This document shows, piece after piece, positions 8,690 to 17,382 of a stretch of DNA of 64,000 bases. Under the pieces are notes generated by a model. That model was not told the DNA's origin. It saw only the letters and a program-made list of their open reading frames with translations, and did not search any database. Source of the DNA: Phycisphaerales bacterium (GTDB lineage Bacteria > Planctomycetota > Phycisphaerae > Phycisphaerales > UBA1924). Both the position numbers and the translations under genes were made by a program. The stretch covers positions 124,001-188,000 of the forward strand of contig JADLGW010000056.1 in the NCBI GenBank assembly GCA_020849105.1, written 5' to 3'. How positions within the stretch are numbered: the stretch's first letter is position 1; each line of letters begins with the position of its first letter.

Positions 8690-9870
8690 GCGGGCCGTCC
8701 CTTCGTGCTGGCGTACTCAAAGAGGCCGATTACGAGCAGGAGTGCGACGACCTGGATGCCGATCAGGGCCGCCTGCCACGGGCGCGACGAGGCCAGCAGA
8801 ACCCCGGAAACTCCGGTGACAGCCGTCAGGCCCCAGATGACGTACACCGACGGCGCCTTCGACAGACCGCGCTGAACCAGCCGGTGCGACAGGTGCTGGA
8901 GGTCGCCGACAAACGGCGATTTCCCCTGCGACAGCCGGATCAAGACGACGGCCACGAAGTCGTAGATCGGCACCGCCAGGACCACAAGGGGCATGAACAA
9001 CGCGTACCACGCGGAGGACGAGACCGAGAGTCGCAGGGACGAGGAGACATCCGGGATCGGCGCGTAGGTCGTCCGCACAGTCAGGAATGCCAGCAGGAAC
9101 CCGAGCACGAGCGAGCCGCCGTCGCCCATGAATATCTTCGCCCCCCGCCTCCCCGCCGGCCACGGCGCATTGAACGCCAGAAACCCCAGGCACGCCCCGA
9201 CCAGCAGCGCCAGGCACGCCGCCACGAACCACTGCGGCTCCGGGCGCACGAGCGTTGCCGCCAGGAAGCACGACGCCGCCACCGCTGCGACGCCCCCCGC
9301 GAGCCCATCCATGTTGTCCATGAAGTTCAGCGCGTTCGTGACGACAAGGAACCACAGGGCCGTGATCGCGACCGACAGCCACGGCCCGCCGACGTGGGCA
9401 TCCATCATCGTCAGGAGCCGCGTGCCGGTCAGGATCGGTACCAGCACGGCCGGCGCGGCCATGATCGCCAGTTTGGTCCACGGTCCCAGCGGCCGCCTGT
9501 CGTCCACCATCCCGACGATGTGCAGCAGGAGGAGCGCGCCGAGCAGCATCAGCGCCGGACCGGTCTGTTGCTGAATCCCCGCGACATGCCCGGCGACATC
9601 GGCCGGAAGCAGCGCGGACCCCCCGTGGGCGTTCGGCGCCGGGTCAAGCCCGGACAGCCACCCCAGCCCCAGCAGCATCGGGGCCGCGACCCCCCAGAAG
9701 ATCGCAACGCCTCCCGTGTTCGGCACACGCCGCGGCTCCGCCTTCACCTGCCCGGCAACCCCGGCCGAGTCGTATGTGCCCAAGGCGTGGCCGGCACGGA
9801 CCAGCGCGGCCGTCAGCGGGAGCGAGATGAGAAACGCCGTGGGGATGAGCCCGAGGCACAGCCATGTCAT
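8686..9870 (-). CDS. WecA/MraY-type polyprenyl-phosphate phosphoglycosyltransferase
   Basis: Polytopic glycosyltransferase-4 family protein of 394 aa that would load a sugar-1-phosphate onto undecaprenyl phosphate in the cytoplasmic membrane. The family landmarks are visible: VDDRRPLGPWTK, NFMDNMDGLAGG (the DNxDG metal-binding motif) and KIFMGDGGSLVLGF. About ten membrane segments are predictable by hydrophobicity. The lack of a mur/division neighbourhood and the coupling to an O-antigen ligase-like gene favour WecA-like glycan initiation over MraY. The ATG has no SD but has TAAACT six nt upstream, suggesting a leaderless transcript. Confidence 0.88.
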   Translation of the reverse strand: MTWLCLGLIPTAFLISLPLTAALVRAGHALGTYDSAGVAGQVKAEPRRVPNTGGVAIFWGVAAPMLLGLGWLSGLDPAPNAHGGSALLPADVAGHVAGIQQQTGPALMLLGALLLLHIVGMVDDRRPLGPWTKLAIMAAPAVLVPILTGTRLLTMMDAHVGGPWLSVAITALWFLVVTNALNFMDNMDGLAGGVAAVAASCFLAATLVRPEPQWFVAACLALLVGACLGFLAFNAPWPAGRRGAKIFMGDGGSLVLGFLLAFLTVRTTYAPIPDVSSSLRLSVSSSAWYALFMPLVVLAVPIYDFVAVVLIRLSQGKSPFVGDLQHLSHRLVQRGLSKAPSVYVIWGLTAVTGVSGVLLASSRPWQAALIGIQVVALLLVIGLFEYASTKGRPA

Positions 9871-9876
9871 GGGCGC

Positions 9877-9882
9877 AGTTTA
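9877..9882 (-). promoter_or_regulatory. Leaderless -10 (TAAACT) of the WecA-like operon
   Basis: TAAACT lies six nt before the ATG and no SD is present. It has the same geometry as twelve other starts in the window. Confidence 0.6.
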
Positions 9883-9958
9883 CTGTGCCCCCACCCGCCC
9901 AACAGCCGGCGTGGCGCCATGTGCTCGGCAGCGGAGAGCGGCGTCCCCCTGCACGGTG

Positions 9959-10816
9959 CTACCGGTCGTTCCGGGTTGGTGCATCCGTGGATTCTCGGGC
10001 GCAGCGGGGCGTGGCACCCTCCTCCCCCGGCGGTCGTTCATCGCTCACCCCCGGCGGGTACGTTCGGCCGATCAACCGGTACACTGCCGGCCACGCCCAC
10101 GTCATCACCGCGAACCACGCCGTCGCGATCCCGATCACGATCAGCACCCGCTGCGGCCACGGCCCAAGCCGGTTGATGATCGTCGGGTGCATCGGCACGG
10201 TGTTCCCGATGAACCCGTAGTTCAAGCCCGTCGGCACGTTCACCGCCGTCACAAGGAGAACCCACGCGATTGCCGCCGTCCACGCCACTCCGAAGTCGCG
10301 CCGGTGCGGCCGGTACCCGAGCACCACCAGGTCATAGACCGCGGAGCCGACGATCATCAGGTGGGTGCACCAGAAGAACCAGAATCGCGGCGATGCCGGC
10401 CCGTGATCGAGGGTCGGTGTGACGAGCGCCTGCGTCGAAAGCCCGATGCCCCAGTAGTACAGCAGCGTCCGCGACCACCGCCGCTGGGTGAGCATGGCGA
10501 TGGCCGCGGCCACGGCCGCGAGGTCGCACATCTGGATCGGCAGGCTGTCCTCGATTGTGAACACGCCGGGCCAGCACAGGTACACGGTCTCGGCGGCCTT
10601 GGCGGCCACGATCGCGCAGCCCCAAGCCCGCCGGAACTTCTTTTCTCGATCGCCGGGGCGCCACAGCAGCCCGAGCCGGCACGAACCGAATACCAGCAGC
10701 GACATGACCGCGACGACCGCCAGGTGCAGCGCCGAGAATGACGCGAACGTCGCCCATTGAGAAGGGTTGGTGCTCGGCGAGACCGGGGCCTGGGCGAGCA
10801 CACTGCCGAGAGACAT
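9959..10816 (-). CDS. YwaF/TIGR02206-like integral membrane protein
   Basis: Integral membrane protein of 285 aa with about seven hydrophobic helices. It matches the pattern of the YwaF/TP0381 family: LPIQMCDLAAVAAAI, then YYWGIGLSTQALVTP, FWFFWCTHLMIVGSAVYD and GLNYGFIGN. The family is conserved but has no established biochemical function. The start is the ATG giving MSLGSVLAQ; a longer frame upstream is low-complexity and overlaps a separate gene. TACACT seven nt before the ATG supports this start. It appears to be transcribed alone. Confidence 0.8.
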   Translation of the reverse strand: MSLGSVLAQAPVSPSTNPSQWATFASFSALHLAVVAVMSLLVFGSCRLGLLWRPGDREKKFRRAWGCAIVAAKAAETVYLCWPGVFTIEDSLPIQMCDLAAVAAAIAMLTQRRWSRTLLYYWGIGLSTQALVTPTLDHGPASPRFWFFWCTHLMIVGSAVYDLVVLGYRPHRRDFGVAWTAAIAWVLLVTAVNVPTGLNYGFIGNTVPMHPTIINRLGPWPQRVLIVIGIATAWFAVMTWAWPAVYRLIGRTYPPGVSDERPPGEEGATPRCARESTDAPTRNDR

Positions 10817-10823
10817 GGGAGCG

Positions 10824-10829
10824 AGTGTA
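10824..10829 (-). promoter_or_regulatory. Leaderless -10 (TACACT) of the YwaF-like gene
   Basis: TACACT seven nt before the ATG with no SD. A TTGACC lies only 14 nt further upstream, too close for a normal -35. Confidence 0.55.
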
Positions 10830-10845
10830 CGGGACGCCCCGCTGG

Positions 10846-11091
10846 TCAAGCAGGCGGCGGTGCGGCGACGGGTTGCTCGCCCTCGTCCACCTCGGCCTCC
10901 ACCCCCTTGTACTCCGATTGGGCCATCAGCCGCCGCTTCTGAGATTGCCGCAGCAGGTCCACCTTCTGCCGCAGTTCCTGGGCCTCGGCCTCGTTCCGCA
11001 CCACGCCGGCCAGCGCCAGCATGAACCCAAGGATCGCCCCGGCTGTAACACCTGCAATCACCAGCCATGCCCACGCGGGCGTCGCGTCCAT
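10846..11091 (-). CDS. Small membrane-anchored coiled-coil protein
   Basis: Unrecognised 81-aa protein. One transmembrane helix spans residues 7-29 (WLVIAGVTAGAILGFMLAL), followed by a charged heptad-like helix (EAEAQELRQKVDLLRQSQKR) and an acidic, Pro/Ala-rich tail. This topology, with an N-terminal anchor and a cytoplasmic coiled coil, is typical of small scaffold or FtsB-like proteins, but no family can be named. It is divergent from the exported protein that starts 54 nt away. The ATG has only a distant GGAAGG. Confidence 0.6.
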   Translation of the reverse strand: MDATPAWAWLVIAGVTAGAILGFMLALAGVVRNEAEAQELRQKVDLLRQSQKRRLMAQSEYKGVEAEVDEGEQPVAAPPPA

Positions 11092-11132
11092 GCCCGTGCA
11101 TCGGCCCTTCCGATCAGCCTCTTGACCGCCAA

Positions 11133-11138
11133 TAGAAT
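11133..11138 (+). promoter_or_regulatory. Leaderless -10 (TAGAAT)
   Basis: TAGAAT six nt before the ATG of the large exported membrane protein, with no SD. Confidence 0.6.
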
Positions 11139-11144
11139 GCCGCC

Positions 11145-13604
11145 ATGACCTCCCGTGTTCTCCGGCGAATCCTGACCATCTGGGCGGCGCTGCTGGTGGC
11201 CTGGGCCGCCCCGATCGCGGGCGCCCAGGAAGCAACCGGCGAGGTCCAGATTGAACTCGATTCGTTCGGCGTTGGGGACACCTGCCGTGCGGGTGAATGG
11301 GTCGGGGTTCACCTCATTCTGGCGGACAACTCCGACCGGCCGCGCGATCTGCTGGTCCGCGTCGGGCTTACCGACGCCGACGGCGACCACCCGCTCCCGG
11401 AGCGCGTCGTGACCAGCAACCCGGGCGTCAAGCAACCCGTCTGGCTCTATTTTCGGCTCCCGTATTCTCTCCAGACCAGCGATGTGCTGGTGTTCAACGT
11501 TTTCGAGGCGGTCGAGACCACGGGCACGGCCGGCACCACGCACGCCGCGGAGCGGCTGCTGGGGAGCCAGCGGCTGCGTCCCCAGCGGGTGCTGCGTTCC
11601 ACGGAGTCGGCGATGGGCGTTCTTGGCCGTTTCGGTCTCGGGCTGCGGGAATACGGCGTCTCCGGCCCCGGCGACGATACGGCCCGCGCCAACGGAGCCG
11701 AACGGACCGAAGTCCGGCTGGGCCTGTCCCCGGCATCCCTTCCCGACCGCTGGATGGGCCTTGCCCAGTACGACGTGATCGTCTGGGCCGAGGGGCTGCC
11801 CTCGCAACTCTCCGCGGAGCAGGCGGATGCCATGCGCGAATGGATTCTCCGCGGCGGGCACCTGGTCATCGTGCTCCCTCGCGTGGGCCAGCAGTGGACC
11901 GACCGTTCGGCCAACCCACTCGCCGACCTCCTTCCAGCCGTACGCATCATCCGCCGGGAGGATCAGGACCTGGCCCCCTACAAGGTGCTTGTGACGACCG
12001 AGGCCCTCGTCACCATGCCATCAAAGGAGACTGTTCACGTCTTTGAACCGCTGGAGGCGCCCGGTCCGGCGGTCGACCCCCAGGCCGTGCGGATCCTCAA
12101 TACGCCCGACGGCGTCCCGCTCGTCGTGCGACGGCTGATCGGGGCCGGTGCGGTGACCCTCGTGGGGCTCGACGTGACCGCCCGCTGGTTCAATGAGCGG
12201 GGGTTGCCCGACCCAGAACTGTTCTGGCACCGGATTCTGGGCAAGCGGGGGCAGCTCGCGACGGAAGCGGAACTCAACCGTCCCGGCCCCAACAGCCCAA
12301 CGGGCTACATCTTCTCGGCGGGCAATCAGATCACGCTGGACCGCGACATCGCCGATCAGGTCGCCAAGACCGGGCGTGCCGCCGCGGGATTGCTGATCGG
12401 GTTCGTGGTCTTTGTCGCCTACTGGCTCGTGGCTGGCCCTGTCGGGTACTTCACGCTCCGTCGGCGCGGCTGGGTTCGTCACGCGTGGATCGGCTTTGTC
12501 GCCGCCGCGGGTGTGTTCACGGCAATCGCCTGGGGCGGAGCCACCGCCATCCGGCCGCATCGCGTCGACGCCTCCCACCTGACCCTGCTCGACCATGTCT
12601 ACGGGCAGCCCTACGAGCGTGCCCGCTCCTGGATCAGCCTCCTGATTCCGACCTATGGCGACGCCACCGTCCATGTCGGCGACCCCGCCGATGCGGCATC
12701 CGGCGCCACACGGTTTCATGACGGCATCACGCCCTGGGAAGCCCCGAACAGCAGCGGCGGGTCGTTCCCTGATTCCCGCGCCTACGTCCTGCAGAGCCGG
12801 GCCCCGGATACCGTGACCGTGCCCACCCGCGCCACGGTCAAGCAGTTTCAACTGGACTGGGCGGGCGGCCCCCGCTGGAAGATGCCCGCGCCGGTTGTCG
12901 CCGGCGAGGGCGATCCGGGGATCAGCGTCCTGCCCCGCGCCCCGAACAGTCCCGTCTTTGCGGGACAACTGGTGCACTCCCTTCCTTCTGCGCTGACGGA
13001 AGTGACGGTGATCGCCGTGCTCCGTCAGAAAGATCACACCAGGGCGCTGGCGGCGGACGTCAACGGTCCGCTCCTCTCCGAAGTGATCGTCTGGAACCTG
13101 CCGAAGGCCTGGGCGCCGGACACACCGCTGGACCTCTCGGTCTTCCGGTACAACGAGAACCTGGGGAGCGACACCAGGCACACCAACAACTTCTTTGAGG
13201 GCATGCTCAGGGGCTCCCAGGACGCGGGCGAAGGGTTCCAGGCTCCCGATCCCACCGGCGCCGTCCAGCGGCTCACCGCGCTCTCGTTGTTCGATCAACT
13301 CCAGCCGCCGCGGTTCTCGAACCCGACCGGCGTCGATCCACCGCTGCTCGCCCGGCGCCGTGCCGCACACGGCTACGGGCTGGGGCGGTGGTTCACGGAG
13401 CCCTGCCTGATCATCATCGGGTCCACGACGGAGGACTGCCCATCACCCGTGCCGCTGTCGGTGATGGACGGCGGTGAACTGGTTCCCGTGCCCTCGCGTG
13501 GGCGGACCATCGTCCGCTGGGTGTATCCTCTGCCCGACCATGCGCCCGGCTACAGCGGGTCGGAACCACCCGCGCCCGAAGACTCCGGTCAGGGAAACGG
13601 CTGA
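11145..13604 (+). CDS. Large exported membrane protein with GATase-like domain, paired with ABC ATPase
   Basis: An 819-aa protein with a Sec signal peptide (residues 1-27, ending AGAQ). A beta-rich exported domain is followed by a segment near residues 200-250 (LSAEQADAMREWILRGGHLV) like the amidotransferase-fold domains of DUF4350-type membrane proteins. Two transmembrane helices lie around residues 415-480, and a second beta-rich region follows. No catalytic triad is apparent. The ABC ATPase gene starts 18 nt after its stop, so the two probably form one unit. In planctomycetes such proteins often accompany gliding/ABC-2-type systems, which is inference. The exact role is unknown. Confidence 0.65.
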   Translation: MTSRVLRRILTIWAALLVAWAAPIAGAQEATGEVQIELDSFGVGDTCRAGEWVGVHLILADNSDRPRDLLVRVGLTDADGDHPLPERVVTSNPGVKQPVWLYFRLPYSLQTSDVLVFNVFEAVETTGTAGTTHAAERLLGSQRLRPQRVLRSTESAMGVLGRFGLGLREYGVSGPGDDTARANGAERTEVRLGLSPASLPDRWMGLAQYDVIVWAEGLPSQLSAEQADAMREWILRGGHLVIVLPRVGQQWTDRSANPLADLLPAVRIIRREDQDLAPYKVLVTTEALVTMPSKETVHVFEPLEAPGPAVDPQAVRILNTPDGVPLVVRRLIGAGAVTLVGLDVTARWFNERGLPDPELFWHRILGKRGQLATEAELNRPGPNSPTGYIFSAGNQITLDRDIADQVAKTGRAAAGLLIGFVVFVAYWLVAGPVGYFTLRRRGWVRHAWIGFVAAAGVFTAIAWGGATAIRPHRVDASHLTLLDHVYGQPYERARSWISLLIPTYGDATVHVGDPADAASGATRFHDGITPWEAPNSSGGSFPDSRAYVLQSRAPDTVTVPTRATVKQFQLDWAGGPRWKMPAPVVAGEGDPGISVLPRAPNSPVFAGQLVHSLPSALTEVTVIAVLRQKDHTRALAADVNGPLLSEVIVWNLPKAWAPDTPLDLSVFRYNENLGSDTRHTNNFFEGMLRGSQDAGEGFQAPDPTGAVQRLTALSLFDQLQPPRFSNPTGVDPPLLARRRAAHGYGLGRWFTEPCLIIIGSTTEDCPSPVPLSVMDGGELVPVPSRGRTIVRWVYPLPDHAPGYSGSEPPAPEDSGQGNG

Positions 13605-13622
13605 GCCCCCAGGGAGTCCCCG

Positions 13623-14597
13623 GTGCCGATGATCGAGACCATCAACCTGACGAAGCGATACGGCGATCTGGTCGCGCTCGACAACCTGAATCTGACGATC
13701 GAGGACGGGAGTTGCTATGGCTTCATCGGGCCCAACGGCGCGGGGAAGACCACGACCATCAAGATCCTTGCGACGCTGCTCAAGCCCAGCAGCGGCCAGG
13801 CCCAGATCAACGGGCTCACCATCGGCTACCAGAACCGGCAGATCCGCCCGCTCATCGGCTACGTCCCAGACTTCATGGGCTCCTACGAGGACATGGTCGT
13901 CACGGAGTACCTGGAGTTCTTCGCGGCCGCGTACAACATCCACGGGATGCAGCGGAAGAAGGTCGTCGCCGACGTCCTGGAACTGACCGAACTCTCGTAC
14001 AAGGCGACGGCGGAGGTCAACAGCCTGTCCCGCGGCATGCAGCAGCGGCTGTCGGTCGCCCGCGTCCTCCTGCACGACCCGCGTGTGCTGCTGATGGATG
14101 AACCCGCCTCGGGCCTGGACCCGCGGGCCCGCATCGAGATGCGCGAACTGCTCAAGGAACTCAAGCGGATGGGCAAGACCATCCTCATCAGTTCGCACAT
14201 CCTGCCGGAACTGGCCGAACTGTGCAACGAGGTGGGGATCATCGAACGGGGGAAACTGCTCTTTTCCGGTTCGGTCCGCTCGGCGCTCCAGCGCGCCAAG
14301 GTCGGCCACGTCATCCACGTCGCCGTTGCGGAGCGCACAGCCGAGGCGGCCGAAGTTCTCAAGAAGGTTCCCGGCGTCGTGAAGATCACCATCGCCGAAG
14401 AGGACGCGGGCATCAACTCCAACGGCACCCGCCGGGCCGAGATCATGCACGTCTCCTTCGACGACACCGGTGGCCGCAGTTACACCGACATCCCCAACGT
14501 GCTCGTCAACGCCGGGCACCGGATCACAAAGTTCACGGAAGAGGCGGTGAACCTGGAGACCGCATTCATGCGCCTGACCAAGGGCCTCGTGCAGTAG
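13623..14597 (+). CDS. ABC transporter ATP-binding protein
   Basis: Nucleotide-binding subunit (324 aa) of an ABC-2-type exporter, NatA/CcmA-like. Walker A is GPNGAGKTTTIK near residue 40, the signature is LSRGMQQRLS, and Walker B is LLMDEPASGLD followed by the switch His in SSHIL. The GTG start is six nt after AGGGAG; an ATG two codons later is the alternative. About 80 residues follow the NBD and could form a regulatory domain. No permease gene is adjacent, so its membrane partner is either the upstream 819-aa protein or encoded elsewhere. Confidence 0.92.
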   Translation: MPMIETINLTKRYGDLVALDNLNLTIEDGSCYGFIGPNGAGKTTTIKILATLLKPSSGQAQINGLTIGYQNRQIRPLIGYVPDFMGSYEDMVVTEYLEFFAAAYNIHGMQRKKVVADVLELTELSYKATAEVNSLSRGMQQRLSVARVLLHDPRVLLMDEPASGLDPRARIEMRELLKELKRMGKTILISSHILPELAELCNEVGIIERGKLLFSGSVRSALQRAKVGHVIHVAVAERTAEAAEVLKKVPGVVKITIAEEDAGINSNGTRRAEIMHVSFDDTGGRSYTDIPNVLVNAGHRITKFTEEAVNLETAFMRLTKGLVQ

Positions 14598-14675
14598 GCG
14601 AACGCGGATCACGCCGGGCCGCGGGAGCACGCTCCGGTCGCATTCCTCCGGGTTCCGGCGCCGTCGGCGTTCCCG

Positions 14676-15710
14676 TCAGGGGATGATCTTCGACACGCCG
14701 GGCCGGTTGTAATACGCCCGGGATTCCGGCGTTGCCTCGGGCTCATCGAACACGCTGCCGCCGGGGTACCACGGCGTCGCGTCGCTCCAGGCCTGGGATG
14801 ACTTCATCCCCGCGACGTGCCCGTCAAAGTACGCCGCGTTGATGGATTCACCCGCGTGCCGGAAAGAGAGCGGGTGGCGGCCGGACGCAGCGTCCTGGTT
14901 CGGGCCCCGCCCGAAGGCGCCGGAGCCGTGGTAGATCGGTCCGGCGTCGGTGAAGCAGCCGTACCACCGCGGGGTGGCGTCGATATCGAAGTCCAGGATC
15001 GCCCCGGTCGCGGATTGGGCAAGGTACCGTGTACCGTCGGAGACCAGGACCTTGGCCGATGCCTGAAGCCCGATGCGGTCCACGCGCGGGATGTAGTTCG
15101 CGGGCACATCCCCGGGCGTCCGGAACCCAATGGGAGCCTGGCCGCCCATGTCCTGGTTCAGTTTGTTCTTCCTGAACTGAGGGAGCGACCCGGGCCAGTA
15201 GTGGAACGGTGCGGGCGACAGGTAACTGATCTGCCGGACCGGGCCCTCGGCAAGGACGGCATCGAAGTCGTCCTGGTCGCCCATCCCGGAATCGTTGAAG
15301 CACCGCATGTTCGGGCTGCGGGCCGAAGGGCACGCAAAGCCATTGAGGATCTGGCAGGTGCGCCGTCCCCGGTTCGGCGACAGGTTCATCGACTCACCCA
15401 TCGTCGGGCTGATCCAGTCCAAGGTCGAGGTCGGCGTCTCCGCCGTTGTGTCGAACAGGTAGTCCGTGTCGCCCGCGAGGTTGAGCAGCCCACGGTACCC
15501 GGTGGTCCGCGGCCCTGCGAAGTAGTCCGTGTTGCTGTTCATGTAGAGTGACTGGGCCTCGACCAGCGAGCGCAGCCGCGTCAGGCAGACGGCCGAGCGC
15601 CCCGTCTCTCGCGCGGCGCCGAGCGATGGCAGCAGTATGGACAGCAGCACCGAGAGCAGCGCGACCACGACCATCAGTTCGACGATGGTGAACCCCCGGG
15701 GCTGTCGCAT
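14676..15710 (-). CDS. Prepilin-type N-terminal methylation protein (pseudopilin-like)
   Basis: A 344-aa protein with a type IV prepilin leader. RGFTIVELMVVVALLSVLLS gives the G/F cleavage site, Glu+5 and the hydrophobic N-terminal helix. The C-terminus contains YFDGHVAGM, similar to the H-X9-DG segment of the abundant planctomycete DUF1559-like prepilins. It would be processed by a PilD-type peptidase and assembled or held at the inner membrane. It shares a TAATG overlap with the upstream small gene, so the two are co-translated. Confidence 0.82.
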   Translation of the reverse strand: MRQPRGFTIVELMVVVALLSVLLSILLPSLGAARETGRSAVCLTRLRSLVEAQSLYMNSNTDYFAGPRTTGYRGLLNLAGDTDYLFDTTAETPTSTLDWISPTMGESMNLSPNRGRRTCQILNGFACPSARSPNMRCFNDSGMGDQDDFDAVLAEGPVRQISYLSPAPFHYWPGSLPQFRKNKLNQDMGGQAPIGFRTPGDVPANYIPRVDRIGLQASAKVLVSDGTRYLAQSATGAILDFDIDATPRWYGCFTDAGPIYHGSGAFGRGPNQDAASGRHPLSFRHAGESINAAYFDGHVAGMKSSQAWSDATPWYPGGSVFDEPEATPESRAYYNRPGVSKIIP

Positions 15711-16099
15711 TACGACCCCCCCGCCGAAGGTGCCGCGGCTCGCGCGCCCCAGAAGGCCCGCACCTCGCCCGTTGTGAGGCTCAGGACCGCGCCCGGCGCG
15801 ACAGCCAGTTTCGACAGTCCGGCAAGTTCACGGCTCCCGATGAACCAGCGGCCATTCTCCTCGCGCACCGGCAGAAGCGAGCGCACACCGGTCCGTGGGT
15901 GCCGGGCGGGGACGCTCAGCGTGCGGCCACCGCCGAAGCGAAACTCGAAGAGTTCACCCGTCGCCACGTCCACCAGCAGCGTGCTCGGCGCAAACCGGAT
16001 GCCGCCACCGGGCGCAAGCGCTCGCCAGGTGCAGAAACCAACGACCGCCGCGAGCGCGGCGCACAACACGGCCCGTTTCCAACTTCCCCAGCCGCGCAC
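15710..16099 (-). CDS. Small membrane-anchored protein preceding a prepilin
   Basis: Unrecognised protein of 129 aa. A transmembrane helix at residues 8-26 (AVLCAALAAVVGFCTW) is followed by a beta-rich, probably periplasmic domain with the phrases LLVDVATGELFEF and GRWFIGSREL. The GTG start is chosen because GGAGGT lies six nt before it; the frame is open further upstream without SD. Its stop overlaps the prepilin ATG (TAATG). A well-formed promoter sits about 50 nt upstream. It probably works with the prepilin; the function is unknown. Confidence 0.65.
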   Translation of the reverse strand: MRGWGSWKRAVLCAALAAVVGFCTWRALAPGGGIRFAPSTLLVDVATGELFEFRFGGGRTLSVPARHPRTGVRSLLPVREENGRWFIGSRELAGLSKLAVAPGAVLSLTTGEVRAFWGARAAAPSAGGS

Positions 16100-16149
16100 A
16101 ATCGCACCTCCCAATGCGAAGGGGCCGCGAACCCAAGCCCGGGGCAACG

Positions 16150-16178
16150 AGCCTAATGCGATCCGCCGACCCGTTCAA
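16150..16178 (-). promoter_or_regulatory. Sigma70-like promoter of the prepilin pair
   Basis: TTGAAC, 17-nt spacer, TAGGCT, located about 50 nt before a GTG that has a strong SD. It is one of the few promoters here with both boxes. Confidence 0.55.
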
Positions 16179-16216
16179 GTTCCGGGCAGCCCGGTGTGGA
16201 TGTGATGTGGAAAACC

Positions 16217-16222
16217 TAGAAT
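16217..16222 (+). promoter_or_regulatory. Leaderless -10 (TAGAAT) of ispH
   Basis: TAGAAT eight nt before the ispH ATG. No SD is visible. Confidence 0.55.
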
Positions 16223-16230
16223 GGGCTTGG

Positions 16231-17382
16231 ATGCGTGTCCTGCTCACCAACCCCCGCGGCTTCTGTGCCGGTGTGCATATGGCGATCGACGTGGTCCACC
16301 AGGTGCTCGACCTATTTCCCGGGCGGACGATCTACGTCTACCACGAGATTGTGCACAACAAGCATGTCGTCGGGCGCTTCCAGGGCCGGGGCGTGGTGTT
16401 CGTGGACGACCTGGCCGCCGTTCCGACGGGGGAGATCGTGGTGTTCTCCGCCCACGGTGTGAGCCCCGCGCTGAGGACGAAGGCCGCGGCCCGGGGGTTG
16501 ACCACGGTCGATGCCACCTGCCCGCTGGTGACGAAGGTGCATAGCGAGGCGGTGCGGTATGCACGGCAGGGGTATCAGATCCTCCTGGTCGGCCACGCCG
16601 ATCACCAGGAGGTGATCGGGACGCGAGGTGAGGCACCCGAAGCGATCCAGGTGGTCGAATCGATCGACGACATCCCGCGGCTGGTCGTGCGCGACGCATC
16701 GAGGCTGGTGTACCTCACGCAGACGACGCTCTCGACCGACGACGCGGCCGGGATCATCGAGGCCCTGAAGCGGGCGTTCCCGCAGATCAAGGCGCCCCCG
16801 AGCGGGGACATCTGCTACGCGACGACGAACCGGCAGCACGCCGTGAGGCAACTGGCGCCGGAGTGCGACCTGGTGCTCGTCGTCGGGTCGAAGAACTCGT
16901 CGAACTCGGTGCGGCTGACGGAGATCTCGCGGAACGTCGGCACCCCGGCGTACCTGCTGGACGACGTGAGCGAGTTGCGGGAGGAGTGGTTCCGGAAGAA
17001 GGAAGGGTGCCACGGTCCTGTCGGCCTTGCGACAGGGCCGTGCGCGAGTGGCGTGTCCGCGGACGGCGGCGAAGTGACGCTCCCTCACGGTCGCGGCTCT
17101 GATGGGCTGGTTGTGCTGCTGACTGCCGGGGCTTCCGCGCCCGAGGACCTGGTCGCCGACCTGTGCAAGGAACTGGTGCGGCGCTTCGGGGCGACCCTGG
17201 AGACACGCGACATCTTCGAGGAAGACGTCGAGTTCGCGCTGCCGGGCGCGCTACGCCGGATGATGGCCGAGCGCGGGATCGACCCGGAGCAGCGCCGCAT
17301 CCGCATCACGCGCCCTACGGTCACGGCGGAGGCGTACGGCACGGTGCCGGTGACGATCAGCGCCCGTACGGTGCCGCGGTGA
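16231..17382 (+). CDS. ispH: 4-hydroxy-3-methylbut-2-enyl diphosphate reductase
   Basis: Terminal enzyme of the MEP isoprenoid pathway, reducing HMBPP to IPP and DMAPP with a [4Fe-4S] cluster. All three cluster cysteines are in place: GFCAG (residue 11), ATCPLV and GDICYATTNRQ. The substrate-binding SKNSSNS is also present. At 383 aa it is longer than the usual 300-320, because residues about 256-291 (around LPHGRGSDG) are an in-frame insertion made of a palindromic repeat. The start is the ATG giving MRVLLTNPRGFCAG. Its stop overlaps the next gene as GTGA. Confidence 0.95.
   Translation: MRVLLTNPRGFCAGVHMAIDVVHQVLDLFPGRTIYVYHEIVHNKHVVGRFQGRGVVFVDDLAAVPTGEIVVFSAHGVSPALRTKAAARGLTTVDATCPLVTKVHSEAVRYARQGYQILLVGHADHQEVIGTRGEAPEAIQVVESIDDIPRLVVRDASRLVYLTQTTLSTDDAAGIIEALKRAFPQIKAPPSGDICYATTNRQHAVRQLAPECDLVLVVGSKNSSNSVRLTEISRNVGTPAYLLDDVSELREEWFRKKEGCHGPVGLATGPCASGVSADGGEVTLPHGRGSDGLVVLLTAGASAPEDLVADLCKELVRRFGATLETRDIFEEDVEFALPGALRRMMAERGIDPEQRRIRITRPTVTAEAYGTVPVTISARTVPR
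17011..17100 (+). repeat. Palindromic repeat inserted in frame in ispH
   Basis: A 12-bp inverted repeat (17011-17022 with 17031-17042, CACGGTCCTGTC/GACAGGGCCGTG, one G:T) is followed by a 22-bp stretch (17078-17099) that recurs inverted in mfd at 53274-53295 with one mismatch. The stretch encodes LPHGRGS and is absent from ordinary IspH proteins. Confidence 0.7.

Noticed and set aside
8566-10176. 536-codon plus-strand open frame over the WecA-like gene
   Set aside because: Antisense shadow rich in RRxH; the minus strand carries DNxDG and membrane helices.
11122-11138. TTGACC with TAGAAT as a two-box promoter
   Set aside because: Only 5 nt separate the hexamers, so TTGACC cannot be its -35.
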